From the NCBI RefSeq assembly GCF_023204835.1, contig NZ_CP096270.1:1178001-1242000 (forward strand): a DNA stretch of 64,000 nt, written 5' to 3'. The position numbers and the translations under genes were made by a program. This stretch comes from Salinarchaeum laminariae. Its GTDB lineage: Archaea > Halobacteriota > Halobacteria > Halobacteriales > Salinarchaeaceae. Positions 19,469 through 27,398 of this stretch are shown here, one piece after another. Positions within the stretch are counted from its first letter, which is position 1. Every line of letters starts with the position of its first letter. The notes beneath the pieces were generated by a model. That model saw nothing but the letters and a program-made list of their open reading frames with translations, did not search any database and was not told where the DNA came from.

Positions 19469-19839
19469 AGCAAATCTCCGCATTGAGATGTGTAACTAAT
19501 GAAGTTCAGTTTTCGATTCGCCCCCTAAATTGAGCCACGCATGAATCCATGTCTGATGATGATGGAAAAGGGAAAGAGGCCGAACCAAGGAAAACTAATG
19601 TTTTCCGTGACATCGAAGGATATACCCTCTCTTAACCGTGTTCTACACCTACCATCAGGAAACATCTGTGGAAGGGGTTCAGTGCGGTTACGGCATATCG
19701 AGGCGACTGGCTACAACGCTAATTCGGAGTGCCACGAGTGCGGTGCGGAATACAGAGCAATCGGTTGACTTTGTTAGCACCTGGAGCCGAGCATCCTGGG
19801 CGTGAGAACTGGGCCGAACTCACCTCCTTGTCAACGCCT
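19469..19839 (+). pseudogene. Short broken ORFs ending in a zinc-ribbon-like piece
   Basis: 371 bp without an intact gene. A 28-codon frame starts MSDDDGKGKEAEPRKTN near 19549 and stops near 19634. A different frame ends at 19768 with GYNANSECHECGAEYRAIG, a CxxC segment like the tails of small haloarchaeal zinc-ribbon proteins. The two pieces could be one frameshifted gene. This is low-confidence. Confidence 0.25.
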
Positions 19840-21042
19840 TCACCAGATGTCGTTCAACCGTTGCTGCTTCCGTTCATTCTCGAACTCCTCTTTGGACGAT
19901 TGGAGGTTCGAGATCACCCGGTCGTCAACCCCGGACTTTGATTCGATATGGTCGATCGCCCGGTTTTCATCGATTGCAGGCCGAAGGTCGATCGTCTCTA
20001 ACGCCTGCTGCTCCCCGTTCAGGAGTTTTTCGTACTTCCGACGGTGGTAATCGCTCGAATTCTCGGCTATCTTTTCCCGGTCAAGCCCTGTCTCAGAGGG
20101 AAGTCGATCAATCAAATCAGAATCGTACTCATGGTTCTTGTAGTAGTACTCATCCCGATGGAACATTCGGAACTCGGGCCCCGTCTCGTCCATCTTATCG
20201 TAGAAATCAGCAGGCAATGGTAACGCCATGTGTTTGTCACCGACGATATCGAATCCGAATCCGAGCGAGATGAAATCACGCGCAGGGACGAAATCGGTTT
20301 CACTTGAACCGCGACCGCGATTCGCGTTCAAGCAGTAGAAGAACACCTCTTCTTGCAGTTTCCGTTTCCCAATCTCACGGAGGAGCGGCACGACCATGTT
20401 TGACAGTTGGAACTGCGCTGTAACGGTTCGCCCGTTGAAATCGAAACAGAACGCACGAATGCCCTTGTCGAGGTAGAGCTCAACGATTTCGTTCGTGAGA
20501 CCCCACGGGAGTTGGGGTAAGGTCCCCATGATCGGTTTACTATTGAGTTGCTCTGCAGTCTCGATGAATCGCTTAACGTTCTCTTTGTACGTATTGAAGT
20601 AGATCGAGTCGGTCCCGTCACCGTCGTCTTCGATCGCTGATACTAGGTCGGTCATCAACGGGACGGTGACGAAGTCCGACGTGGAGTAGATCGTATCGAG
20701 CAGGAAATGCAGGTTATTGTCCTCGAACCGCCGTTCGGAGCCGAATTGAGCGAAAACGAAGTTGAACTCGTCGTCGTTGCTTTTGTTCAGGGCTTGCCCA
20801 ATGTTTCTCTTGAAGCTCGGTTTGAACTCTTTCTGAGCCTTGGTGAGTTTCCCCGGATCTGTCGAGAAGTAGATTTCGTTGGCACCGCGGACATCGTCGA
20901 GTATTTTATCGTTCTTGGTTGTTTCACCGACCTGTATCGCTTTCGTGGGGGTTTCGATGCTTTTTGACCCAAGTTGAATCGTCTTGTGAGAGAAGAGAGA
21001 ATTATCGTCAAAGGTATCGACTTTCACGTTCAACTTCGGCAT
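19840..21042 (-). CDS. Uncharacterised 400-aa protein, possibly TIM-barrel fold
   Basis: I do not recognise this gene with certainty. It is a complete 400-aa soluble protein with no signal peptide or membrane helix, and it is less acidic than its neighbours. The stretch KPIMGTLPQLPWGLTNEIVE followed by YLDKGIRAFCFDFNGRTV is reminiscent of the PVMGVVQG...GxxG region of the tRNA-guanine transglycosylase TIM barrel. The TGT zinc ligands (CxCxxC) are absent. The C-terminal 90 residues are charged and helical (NGEQQALETIDLRPAIDENR). It is divergent from the antitoxin/PIN pair across a 44-bp shared promoter region, which suggests coregulation. Lower GC and an isolated position next to IS remnants suggest horizontal gain. 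Confidence 0.7.
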   Translation of the reverse strand: MPKLNVKVDTFDDNSLFSHKTIQLGSKSIETPTKAIQVGETTKNDKILDDVRGANEIYFSTDPGKLTKAQKEFKPSFKRNIGQALNKSNDDEFNFVFAQFGSERRFEDNNLHFLLDTIYSTSDFVTVPLMTDLVSAIEDDGDGTDSIYFNTYKENVKRFIETAEQLNSKPIMGTLPQLPWGLTNEIVELYLDKGIRAFCFDFNGRTVTAQFQLSNMVVPLLREIGKRKLQEEVFFYCLNANRGRGSSETDFVPARDFISLGFGFDIVGDKHMALPLPADFYDKMDETGPEFRMFHRDEYYYKNHEYDSDLIDRLPSETGLDREKIAENSSDYHRRKYEKLLNGEQQALETIDLRPAIDENRAIDHIESKSGVDDRVISNLQSSKEEFENERKQQRLNDIW

Positions 21043-21086
21043 AGCCTTAAGAGGTCGGGCGCATCATATAAATACTAGTGGTAAGC
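21043..21086. promoter_or_regulatory. Compact bidirectional promoter
   Basis: 44 bp separate two divergent start codons. CATATAAATA (21065-21074) is a good TATA box about 15-25 nt before the plus-strand ATG at 21087. Its complement, TATTTATATG, sits 20-30 nt before the minus-strand ATG at 21042. Both genes therefore seem to share one AT core. Confidence 0.55.
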
Positions 21087-21638
21087 ATGATTGATGACGA
21101 CCTGGATCAAGTAGATAAACTCTACTTGCTGTTACTAGACGCCAATGGGGGTGAGGCTGTACCAGGCGACCTCTGGATTCAAAAAGAGATGTTCCTGCTG
21201 GCGAAAAACCTCCCGAAGTTAGAGGACGCCTTGGAATTCGAACCGTACCTTCGAGGACCGTTTAGCGAGACTGTGGAAGGAATTCACGACAAACTCGAAA
21301 TATACGGGTTGGTTCAGCGAACCCGGCATGGAGTTTCGTTGACCTCAAAGGGAGAACAGCTTATGGGGGATTTCTATGCGGATGTTCCTGATCACATCCC
21401 TGCGCTAATTGGGGATATCAAAGACTTCGCTAACGATTTGTCGAAGGAGGAGTTGCTTGTGTACGTCTATTACTCGTATCCGGATATGACGAAGAATTCG
21501 ATGGAGAAGAGTGATTTAGAACACAAGCGTGAACGCGTTGCTCGTCACCTCTACGATCGAGGGAAGGTGAGTATTGAGAAGGCGTCTGAATTGGCAGATA
21601 TGCCGATTTCTGAGTTTCGAGGGGCGATGCGTGCATAG
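21087..21638 (+). CDS. Antitoxin-like regulator: YwgA/DUF4065-like N-domain fused to UPF0175-like HTH
   Basis: 183 aa from the ATG at 21087 (a GTG three codons upstream is possible). The N-terminal 110 residues have the pattern of YwgA/phage-associated DUF4065-type winged helices: LYLLLLDANGGEAVPGDLW, then LEFEPYLRGPFSETVEGIHD and LTSKGEQLMGDF. The last 40 residues, ARHLYDRGKVSIEKASELADMPISEFR, match the helix-turn-helix of UPF0175 antitoxins. Its stop codon lies inside the 5' end of the PIN gene (8-nt overlap), as in toxin-antitoxin operons. Inference: a DNA-binding antitoxin and autoregulator of the pair. Both parts are recognised by motif pattern only. Confidence 0.65.
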   Translation: MIDDDLDQVDKLYLLLLDANGGEAVPGDLWIQKEMFLLAKNLPKLEDALEFEPYLRGPFSETVEGIHDKLEIYGLVQRTRHGVSLTSKGEQLMGDFYADVPDHIPALIGDIKDFANDLSKEELLVYVYYSYPDMTKNSMEKSDLEHKRERVARHLYDRGKVSIEKASELADMPISEFRGAMRA

Positions 21639-22140
21639 GCTGATTCTCGACGCTTCCGTGGTTATCTCTTGGTGTGATGAACTGCAGGATCTTGTTGTGC
21701 TTGAGTCGATCCTCGACAGTGGATACGCACCGGTGACGACCAAGACGGTGATGAACGAAGTGTTGACTGACGGTCCGCAGGTTGACCGGGTGCGGGACAA
21801 GTCGGAGATTGTTCGTACGGATCCGGTGCGTCAGGAAGAGTTGTCGAATCGGTTTCTGGGGTTGGGGAGCGGGGAGTTGTCCGTGCTTGCGCTTGGTGAG
21901 CGGTACGATTCGTCGGATGTGGAGTATTCGTGCGTGCTTGACGACGGTCGAGCTCGGAATGTGTGTGACCGGTTAGATTTAGAGTTGATGGGTAGTATCG
22001 GTGTGTTCCGGGAGTTGGTTGCGAAGGGTTCGATGGATCTGGGAAAGGCGGATTCTTTGATTTGTGAGATGAAGGCGAATGGGACACGGCTGCCAGAGAA
22101 TCACCGTGAATTAATTCAATCACCACCGACATCGGATTGA
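21631..22140 (+). CDS. PIN-domain nuclease, DUF3368 type (putative toxin)
   Basis: 169 aa starting at the GTG at 21631 inside the end of the previous gene; the frame is open to 21574 but the GTG gives the typical start VHRLILDASVVISWCD. PIN acidic residues are seen at D7, in GSGELSVLALGE and in CVLDDGRARNVCDRL. The C-terminus VFRELVAKGSMDLGKADSLIC and MKANGTRLPENHRELI is characteristic of DUF3368 PIN proteins, which pair with UPF0175 antitoxins. The predicted activity is metal-dependent RNA cleavage. The overlap with the upstream gene implies translational coupling. Confidence 0.8.
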   Translation: MHRLILDASVVISWCDELQDLVVLESILDSGYAPVTTKTVMNEVLTDGPQVDRVRDKSEIVRTDPVRQEELSNRFLGLGSGELSVLALGERYDSSDVEYSCVLDDGRARNVCDRLDLELMGSIGVFRELVAKGSMDLGKADSLICEMKANGTRLPENHRELIQSPPTSD

Positions 22141-22377
22141 CTTTTACTCCGTGTTATCGAGTGTGATGATCCAGAGTGACAGTGGATAGCTTGTCAACGC
22201 TTCTTCCTGTCTTTAACGGGTGTAATCCGGTGTATCGAGCATGGATACAGTGAGACGATATTAACGGTCATTGCATCGCTCAAACACGATCCGCACAGGT
22301 CAAATTCAGCCGCGGATCAAACTGGAAGTTTGTATCCCCGTAGAATTATAGGGACGGTGGCATTACTTGAAGGCATA

Positions 22378-23610
22378 GTGGCTCGTCGTCGTGAGTTTCT
22401 AGAATTCGTTACGATTACTGGTGCGCTCAGTCTCGCCGGTTGCATCTCACAGGACGACGGTACGGACGCAGGCGATGATGAAGCCGGGAACGGAACCAAC
22501 CCTGGCGAATCGAATGGGAACAACACTCCCCCAGATTCACCGGAGAACAGTTCGGACGAGGACGGATCATCCGATGGTTCTACCGACGGAAATACAGCCG
22601 ATCTGCCGGAGATAACAGCTGTAACGCTTGAAACCGGTGACATGGCCGACGGGACAGAACTCCGACTCACAGTCACCGCCGAGTCCGACGTAACCGTGAA
22701 CTGGCTACACATCGGATTAGACGGGCCGAACGGCAGTTTGTACGGCGGCGGGCAGGAATGGGAGTTTGACGAGGTTGAGGAAGGGGTGTGGGAGACTCAG
22801 TGGACGTACACCGTTTCGGATAACGCAGCCAGTGGCGAATACACGTTTTCTGAGATTCGGGTGGAGAATGCTGCGAATCTGGAGTCTGATGCCTGGGCAG
22901 AGCAGCCCAGTACAACGATCGAGACGAACACCGTTGAGGAACCGCCCTCGTTACAGGACGTATCGCTCACTACTGCTGACGTGAGTGATGGCACGGAGCT
23001 CCGACTAACGGTTACTGCCGAGTCGGACATTCCTGTAAATTGGCTACACATCGGGTTAGATGGGCCGAACGGCAGTTTGTACGGTGGCGGTCAAGGAACC
23101 GAGTTCACGGAAATCCAGGATGGAGTGTGGGAAACAACGTGGACGTACGTCGTGCCGGACGGTGCAGCAAGCGGGGAATACTATTTCTCCCGTGTCCGTG
23201 TAGAAAACGAAGCGAATCTGGAGTCCGAGCTGTGGCCGGAAGAACCGAGCGTTACAATTCAAACCGATTCGAGCCCCGAGAAACCAGAACTGGTCGATGT
23301 CACACTCAACACGGCTGCTGTAGCGGATGGAACTGAGCTGCAGTTAACCGTGACTGCAGAATCGAACGTCGCTGTAGATTGGCTGCATATCGGGCTGGAC
23401 GGGCCGAACGGCAGTTTGTACGGCGGCGGTCAAGGGACAGATTTCACCGAAACCGAACCTGGCGTTTGGGAAACAACGTGGACGTACGTCGTGCCGGACG
23501 ATGCGGCGAGCGGAGAATATTACTTCTCTATGGTCAGGGTGGAAAATGAAGCTAATCTGGAATCCGATCTGTGGCCGGAAGAACCGAGCGTGGTAATTGA
23601 AAATCCGTAA
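22378..23610 (+). CDS. Tat lipoprotein with three 113-residue beta-type repeats
   Basis: 410 aa from the GTG at 22378 (a frame from 22330 is also open). The Tat motif RRREFLEF and lipobox LSLAGC (C22) predict export by Tat and lipid anchoring on the cell surface. A Ser/Asp/Gly/Asn-rich linker (23-90) is followed by three tandem Ig-like units, each containing GTELRLTVTAESDV or close variants, WLHIGLDGPNGSLYGGGQ, VWETTWTYVVPD and ASGEYYFSxVRVENEANLES. The repeat period is exactly 339 bp. Similar domains occur in adhesins and surface-bound binding proteins; the ligand is unknown. A TATA-like AGAATTATAG sits about 30 nt upstream. Confidence 0.8.
   Translation: MARRREFLEFVTITGALSLAGCISQDDGTDAGDDEAGNGTNPGESNGNNTPPDSPENSSDEDGSSDGSTDGNTADLPEITAVTLETGDMADGTELRLTVTAESDVTVNWLHIGLDGPNGSLYGGGQEWEFDEVEEGVWETQWTYTVSDNAASGEYTFSEIRVENAANLESDAWAEQPSTTIETNTVEEPPSLQDVSLTTADVSDGTELRLTVTAESDIPVNWLHIGLDGPNGSLYGGGQGTEFTEIQDGVWETTWTYVVPDGAASGEYYFSRVRVENEANLESELWPEEPSVTIQTDSSPEKPELVDVTLNTAAVADGTELQLTVTAESNVAVDWLHIGLDGPNGSLYGGGQGTDFTETEPGVWETTWTYVVPDDAASGEYYFSMVRVENEANLESDLWPEEPSVVIENP
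22723..23500 (+). repeat. 339-bp tandem repeats inside the lipoprotein gene
   Basis: The block beginning GGGCCGAACGGCAGTTTGTA occurs at 22723, 23062 and 23401, exactly 339 bp apart. A second 31-nt block is identical at 23131-23161 and 23470-23500. Units 2 and 3 are more alike than unit 1, so the last duplication is recent or the copies are being homogenised. Confidence 0.85.
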
Positions 23611-23705
23611 AAGAGGAAATCGCGTGCCTAATCGCTCTGCGCAGAGTAATTCGCCACGCTCAGGGAGATCGGTTTGACGCCGAAAACGCGATTGACGAGG
23701 AACCA

Positions 23706-23951
23706 GTGGAGGAAGAGCTCAAAGAGTTAGAGGAGGAAATCACAGTGGAGCGGGAGGGCACGATGATCGACAAACACGCGCTCGGCGAGGAATTGAAGGA
23801 CATTGAGGAGAACCTCCCGCAAGACCTCAAAGAGGAGCACACCGACGAGGAACTCCGAGAAATACTGTGTGAGATCTACGAGGAGAGGGAAGGGTTTGAG
23901 GCGGCCATGGATCTAGACGCGAGCGGATTCCTGCAGGACGAGGAGGAGTAG
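23706..23951 (+). CDS. Small acidic helical protein, possibly the 3' part of a longer gene
   Basis: 81 aa from the GTG at 23706, very rich in Glu (EEELKELEEEITVEREG, EEREGFEAAMDLDASGF). The frame stays open and protein-like upstream (VIRHAQGDRFDAENAIDEEP) to near the lipoprotein stop, but I find no ATG there, so the 5' end may be lost or the gene may start at the GTG. No family is recognised. Confidence 0.45.
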   Translation: MEEELKELEEEITVEREGTMIDKHALGEELKDIEENLPQDLKEEHTDEELREILCEIYEEREGFEAAMDLDASGFLQDEEE

Positions 23952-23952
23952 G

Positions 23953-24045
23953 TTACGCGGCGAGCAGCCCGATCACACCGATCGTGATCATGCTGAACCC
24001 GAGGAGCAGGATCGCCAGCTGCCGTGCGCCGACGCCGTCGAACAT
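23953..24045 (-). CDS. 30-aa single-helix membrane micropeptide
   Basis: ATG at 24045, stop at 23953-23955. The product is MFDGVGARQLAILLLGFSMI followed by TIGVIGLLAA: a short polar head and one 20-residue hydrophobic helix. Its stop codon is 1 nt beyond the stop of the convergent gene at 23951. Composition and ORF shape are like other small haloarchaeal membrane proteins. There is no sequence family to support it further. Confidence 0.4.
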   Translation of the reverse strand: MFDGVGARQLAILLLGFSMITIGVIGLLAA

Positions 24046-24151
24046 GGTACGGACGAAGTGATGCAGGCACTTCAGCGCAGCGACGCATCAAGCAGTATGG
24101 CCGTGAGCAGACGACATTGACCGCGACGCCAGCGCGTCCATTCTGCCCATG

Positions 24152-24184
24152 TGCGATATTCCACATGGCGTGTGGAATATCGCA
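24152..24184. repeat. Perfect 14-bp inverted repeat, 5-nt loop
   Basis: TGCGATATTCCACA and TGTGGAATATCGCA are exact complements around TGGCG. It lies in the 377-bp gap 24046-24422, where I see no other gene. There is no T-tract after it, so it is not a standard terminator; it could be an operator or the hairpin of a small RNA. Confidence 0.6.
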
Positions 24185-24422
24185 ATTGGATGATCAACGC
24201 CCGGCGTGGAGGCGTTGCAGTCAATCCCGGCTTGCCTACGTAACCTGTTCAGTCAACGTTTTCTCGTGGGGTATTCCAGTTGCTCAGCAATTATTCTGAC
24301 CGCAGTTTCTGCTATTTAGCTGGAATGGGGATAGAGCGCCTCTATCCCGTGTCCAAAAATAATTGCGCCTAACGAACTCGTTATTTTAACAAAATTGTTA
24401 AACGTACGTCGAACGCTGTACG

Positions 24423-24812
24423 TTAGATGACGCGGTTCTGCAGGTAGTCGAGGTGTTTGGCGTTGTAGACGATCTTGACCTCGTCGGCAGCGGGGCTGCC
24501 GATGCAGGTCAGGCGGACGTTCTTGTCGTCGACCTCCTCGTCGGAGAGGATCTGCTGCATGTCCATGTCGATGTCGCCCTCGAGGACGATGGCGGCGCAG
24601 TTCGCACAGGCGCCGGCACGACACGAGAACGGCCAGTCGTAGCCCTGGGCCTCGGCGGCCTCGAGGATGTACTCGCCTTCGTTCACGTCGAGGGTGCCGT
24701 AGTCCTCGTCCGAGAGGTCCATATCGGCGGCCTCGCCGAAGACGTCGTCGTCGTACATGTCCCAGCCCTCGTCGTCCACCACGTCGTAGTTGAGGTATTC
24801 TACGGTAGGCAT
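24423..24812 (-). CDS. Halobacterial-type [2Fe-2S] ferredoxin
   Basis: 129 aa, near-identical in layout to the well-known halophilic plant-type ferredoxin. It starts [20 protein letters not shown] with the acidic N-terminal insertion ([15 protein letters not shown]) characteristic of halobacteria. The cluster ligands are CRAGACANC and the later Cys in RLTCIGSP. It ends [12 protein letters not shown]. It is the main electron acceptor of 2-oxoacid oxidoreductases in haloarchaea. The ATG at 24812 is chosen over the upstream in-frame ATG at 24836 because it matches the family N-terminus. It is monocistronic. Confidence 0.97.
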   Translation of the reverse strand: MPTVEYLNYDVVDDEGWDMYDDDVFGEAADMDLSDEDYGTLDVNEGEYILEAAEAQGYDWPFSCRAGACANCAAIVLEGDIDMDMQQILSDEEVDDKNVRLTCIGSPAADEVKIVYNAKHLDYLQNRVI

Positions 24813-25056
24813 CAACCGGAAATTCTTCGTCCGCACTGTTCAACCTTGCTGTTCACCCCTGAACGGGCGTCCACTTCCCCGGTAACACTTGTGCAGGGGT
24901 TGGACGGCTAGTAGTTCGCGGGATTCAGGGCGGGAACGCCGACGACAGGGGCGGTGGCCATCGGCAGTCGTGGTCGTATATCATCAGAACGTCCCGCGTC
25001 GCTGTCGACGCCGGGTCCTTCTCGCCGACAGTGGGCAGCCGTACGTGCAGCCGGGC

Positions 25057-25983
25057 TCAGACGATCTGGTTCCGTAGCGTCAGCCCGTCCGCCTGCCGCT
25101 CGACGTTGTCGAGGACGATGTCGGCGATGTCGCGGAAGTAGTCCCGCGTCCGTGCAGCCGAGTGCGGCGTCACGATCACCTCGTCCATCTCCCAGAGCGG
25201 CGACTCCTCCGGAAGTGGCTCCTCCTGAAACACGTCGAGTGCGGCGCCGGCGAGTTGGTCGTCCTCCAGCGCGCTCACGAGCGCGTCCTGAACGACGACG
25301 CCACCGCGAGCGACGTTGATCAGGTATGCATCGTCGTCCATCGCGGCCAGCTCCGCGGGGCCGATCATCCGGCGGGTCGACGGCGTCAGCGGCACCGCGA
25401 GTACGACGAATCGGGCGTCCATCAGCGCCGTGTGGAGCCCCTCGTGGCCGTATACCTCGTCGACGATCGGCACCGGGTCCGGCGTGCGCCGGACGCCCCG
25501 AACGTCCATCCCCATCCAGGTCGCGCGTTCGGCGACGCCCTGCCCGATCGTTCCCAGGCCGACCACGCAAACGGATTCGCCGTCGAGCGTGAATGGGCGG
25601 TCCCACTCCGGATCTGCCCACTCCGATCGCTCCTGGGCGCTGCGGTACGCGTGGAGGTTTCGCGCGAACGCCGTCATGTAGCCGAGGACCGTCTCGCCGA
25701 CGCTCTCGCCGTGGATGCCGGTGGAGTTCGTGAGCGTGATGCCCTCGGCCTCGAACTCGGCTTGCGGGAACCGATCGACGCCCGCCTGGATCGAGTGGAC
25801 CCACTCGACTGCGTCGAGGAAGTACTCGCGGTAGGCGAACGTGACGACGCCGTCGCAGGCGCCCAGCGCGATGGGATCGTCTCCAATCAGCTCGGCCTCG
25901 ACCCCGTCGGCGTCGTCGAGGGCGGTTCGTAGCTCCGCGGGCGGGAACACCGCCTCGACCGACTCGTGGATGCCCAGCTTCAT
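25057..25983 (-). CDS. D-2-hydroxyacid dehydrogenase (NAD-binding)
   Basis: 308-aa member of the D-isomer-specific 2-hydroxyacid dehydrogenase family, which reduces 2-oxoacids or phosphoglycerate-like substrates with NAD(P)H. The Rossmann motif is VCVVGLGTIGQGVAERA. The catalytic Arg lies in INVARGGVVVQDALV, the Glu in FQEEPLPEESPLW and the His in VIVTPHSAARTRDY. The start MKLGIHESVEAVF at 25983 is chosen; the longer frame up to 26895 runs through a repeat and two antisense genes. The exact substrate is not predictable. Confidence 0.9.
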   Translation of the reverse strand: MKLGIHESVEAVFPPAELRTALDDADGVEAELIGDDPIALGACDGVVTFAYREYFLDAVEWVHSIQAGVDRFPQAEFEAEGITLTNSTGIHGESVGETVLGYMTAFARNLHAYRSAQERSEWADPEWDRPFTLDGESVCVVGLGTIGQGVAERATWMGMDVRGVRRTPDPVPIVDEVYGHEGLHTALMDARFVVLAVPLTPSTRRMIGPAELAAMDDDAYLINVARGGVVVQDALVSALEDDQLAGAALDVFQEEPLPEESPLWEMDEVIVTPHSAARTRDYFRDIADIVLDNVERQADGLTLRNQIV

Positions 25984-26139
25984 CGTCCGGACGTGCGGTC
26001 GGGAACTATAAAATGGAACTGGCAGTCGAACGGTTCGGGCTCTCCCGTTGGGGCCGATACTCCACGCTCGAAATCCCGGACAGCGGGAGCGCGCTCCGAT
26101 CGGCTTCGTCTTGCGTCCGCTCGGCTGAACGAACCGCGG

Positions 26140-26266
26140 GTGGGACTGGAAGGGGCCGACCGCTCGCGTTCGCTGACGACGTAAGCACCACAGCGAGGGA
26201 GCGAAGCGACCGAGCGAGGAGCGCAACGAGTGAGCGGGCGCGAGCGGGAGGGGGCTTCCGGGCTGT
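26140..26266 (+). repeat. Dispersed 127-bp repeat, copy A
   Basis: It begins GTGGGACTGGAAGGGGCCGA and ends near GGGGGCTTCCGGGCTGT. The same unit occurs at 56591-56717 (copy B, same orientation, also 127 bp) and inverted at 56335-56467 (copy C). It is rich in self-complementary words (GAGCGAAGCGACCGAGCGAG). It occupies most of the noncoding gap 25984-26363. Confidence 0.8.
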
Positions 26267-26363
26267 CGGTGGCGGTCGCGTCGATATCGTCCGTGCTGGC
26301 TCAACCCACCCACTATCGCACGAAAGAGCTCCCAAAGACAGCGAACCGTTTTCGACGAAACCG

Positions 26364-26777
26364 CTACTCGTCGGGGTAGAACAGCTCGCGATAACACCGA
26401 TTGAACGCCTGCCTGCGGACGGTCGCGACGGCCGCGTCCTGTTCCTCGTGGAAGGTCGCGGCGAGCGCGGTGCCGTCGAACTCGTGCCAGACGACGTTGT
26501 CGACGGCGTCGTTCCCGGATACGACGACCTCGCCGTCGTAGCTCTCGCGCCACTCCTCGAAGGCCTCCTGCGTCCCGACGGACACGGTGAGATACGAGGC
26601 GAACATCGCGTCCCGGGCGGTCACGATGACCTCCGGCGAGACGCGGTCCTGGAACTCCTCGATCTCCAGCGCTCGGGCGACCTCTTTCGTCACGACGGAG
26701 GCCGGCGTCGCAAGCTCCTCGTAGGCTGCTCGGGCGTCCGCTGGATCGGTCGGCGCGAGCCGTCCGGTCGTCTCCAT
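26364..26777 (-). CDS. DUF5809-family protein
   Basis: 137-aa haloarchaeal protein of unknown function. It starts METTGRLAPTDPADARAAYE; conserved-looking stretches are FQDRVSPEVIVTARDAMFASYLTVSVG and the C-terminus AFNRCYRELFYPDE. It lies 21 nt downstream of the DUF5810 gene on the same strand, a pairing common in haloarchaea, and is followed by noncoding repeat DNA. No catalytic motif is seen. Confidence 0.75.
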   Translation of the reverse strand: METTGRLAPTDPADARAAYEELATPASVVTKEVARALEIEEFQDRVSPEVIVTARDAMFASYLTVSVGTQEAFEEWRESYDGEVVVSGNDAVDNVVWHEFDGTALAATFHEEQDAAVATVRRQAFNRCYRELFYPDE

Positions 26778-26798
26778 GGGCGATGGTGGCGCGTGGGG

Positions 26799-27368
26799 CT
26801 ACTCGTCGCTGTCGGTTTCGGCCGCCTCGCCATCGATTCTCTCGTCTCCCTCCTCGCGCTTGCCGTCCTCGCCTCCCTCGTTGCCATCGCCGCATCCGTT
26901 GCCTCCGTTCTCCTCGTCGCGTCCGTCGCCCTCGCCGTCCGCACCGTCCGTCTCCTCACCGTCGTCGAGCATCTGCTCGGTGATCTCTCGCGCTTCGGCG
27001 AGCACGGCCGCGGCATCCTCGCTCTGGGCCTCGCCGCCCGTTCGACCGCCTGGCTGGCCCCCTCGACCGCCGCTCTGGCCGTGATCGTGTGACTCGCCGT
27101 GGTGGTGTCCCGCGTCGGGATGGTCGCCGGCGCTCTCGTCGACGAGATCGTGTTCGACCGACTCCGCGTGGTCGAGTGCGATGCTCGCGAGGTCCTCGGG
27201 GCTCGCTTCGCGCCAGTCCTCCGCGTGGTCGCCTGCCGACGGTCCGGCGTTCGCGTCGAGCCAGTCCTCGTGCTCGCCGCCCCGGGTCATCGCGACGATC
27301 GCGAGATGGTGGGCGAGATGTTCGCCGTCGGGGGCGAGCGTCTCACAGACCGGGCAGACGTAGGCCAT
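26799..27368 (-). CDS. DUF5810-domain zinc-finger-like protein
   Basis: 189 aa. The N-terminus MAYVCPVCETLAPDGEHLAH plus the next His (HHLAIVAM) form a CxxC...HxxxH zinc-binding pattern. Residues 60-189 are low-complexity, first His/Gly-rich (HHHGESHDHG), then extremely Glu/Asp/Gly-rich and probably disordered. It is upstream of DUF5809 in a likely operon. The function is unknown; the His-rich segment could bind metal. Confidence 0.78.
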   Translation of the reverse strand: MAYVCPVCETLAPDGEHLAHHLAIVAMTRGGEHEDWLDANAGPSAGDHAEDWREASPEDLASIALDHAESVEHDLVDESAGDHPDAGHHHGESHDHGQSGGRGGQPGGRTGGEAQSEDAAAVLAEAREITEQMLDDGEETDGADGEGDGRDEENGGNGCGDGNEGGEDGKREEGDERIDGEAAETDSDE

Positions 27369-27398
27369 GTCTGGGCCTCGCTCCGGCCAGGCAAAAAG

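Noticed and set aside
25984..26895. N-terminal extension of the hydroxyacid dehydrogenase frame
   Set aside because: It passes through repeat copy A and DUF5809/DUF5810 genes in another frame; the family start is at 25983.
26013..27092. 359-codon plus-strand frame with hydrophobic parts
   Set aside because: It covers repeat copy A and is antisense to DUF5809/DUF5810; the Leu/Val/Ala runs are the complement of acidic low-complexity codons.
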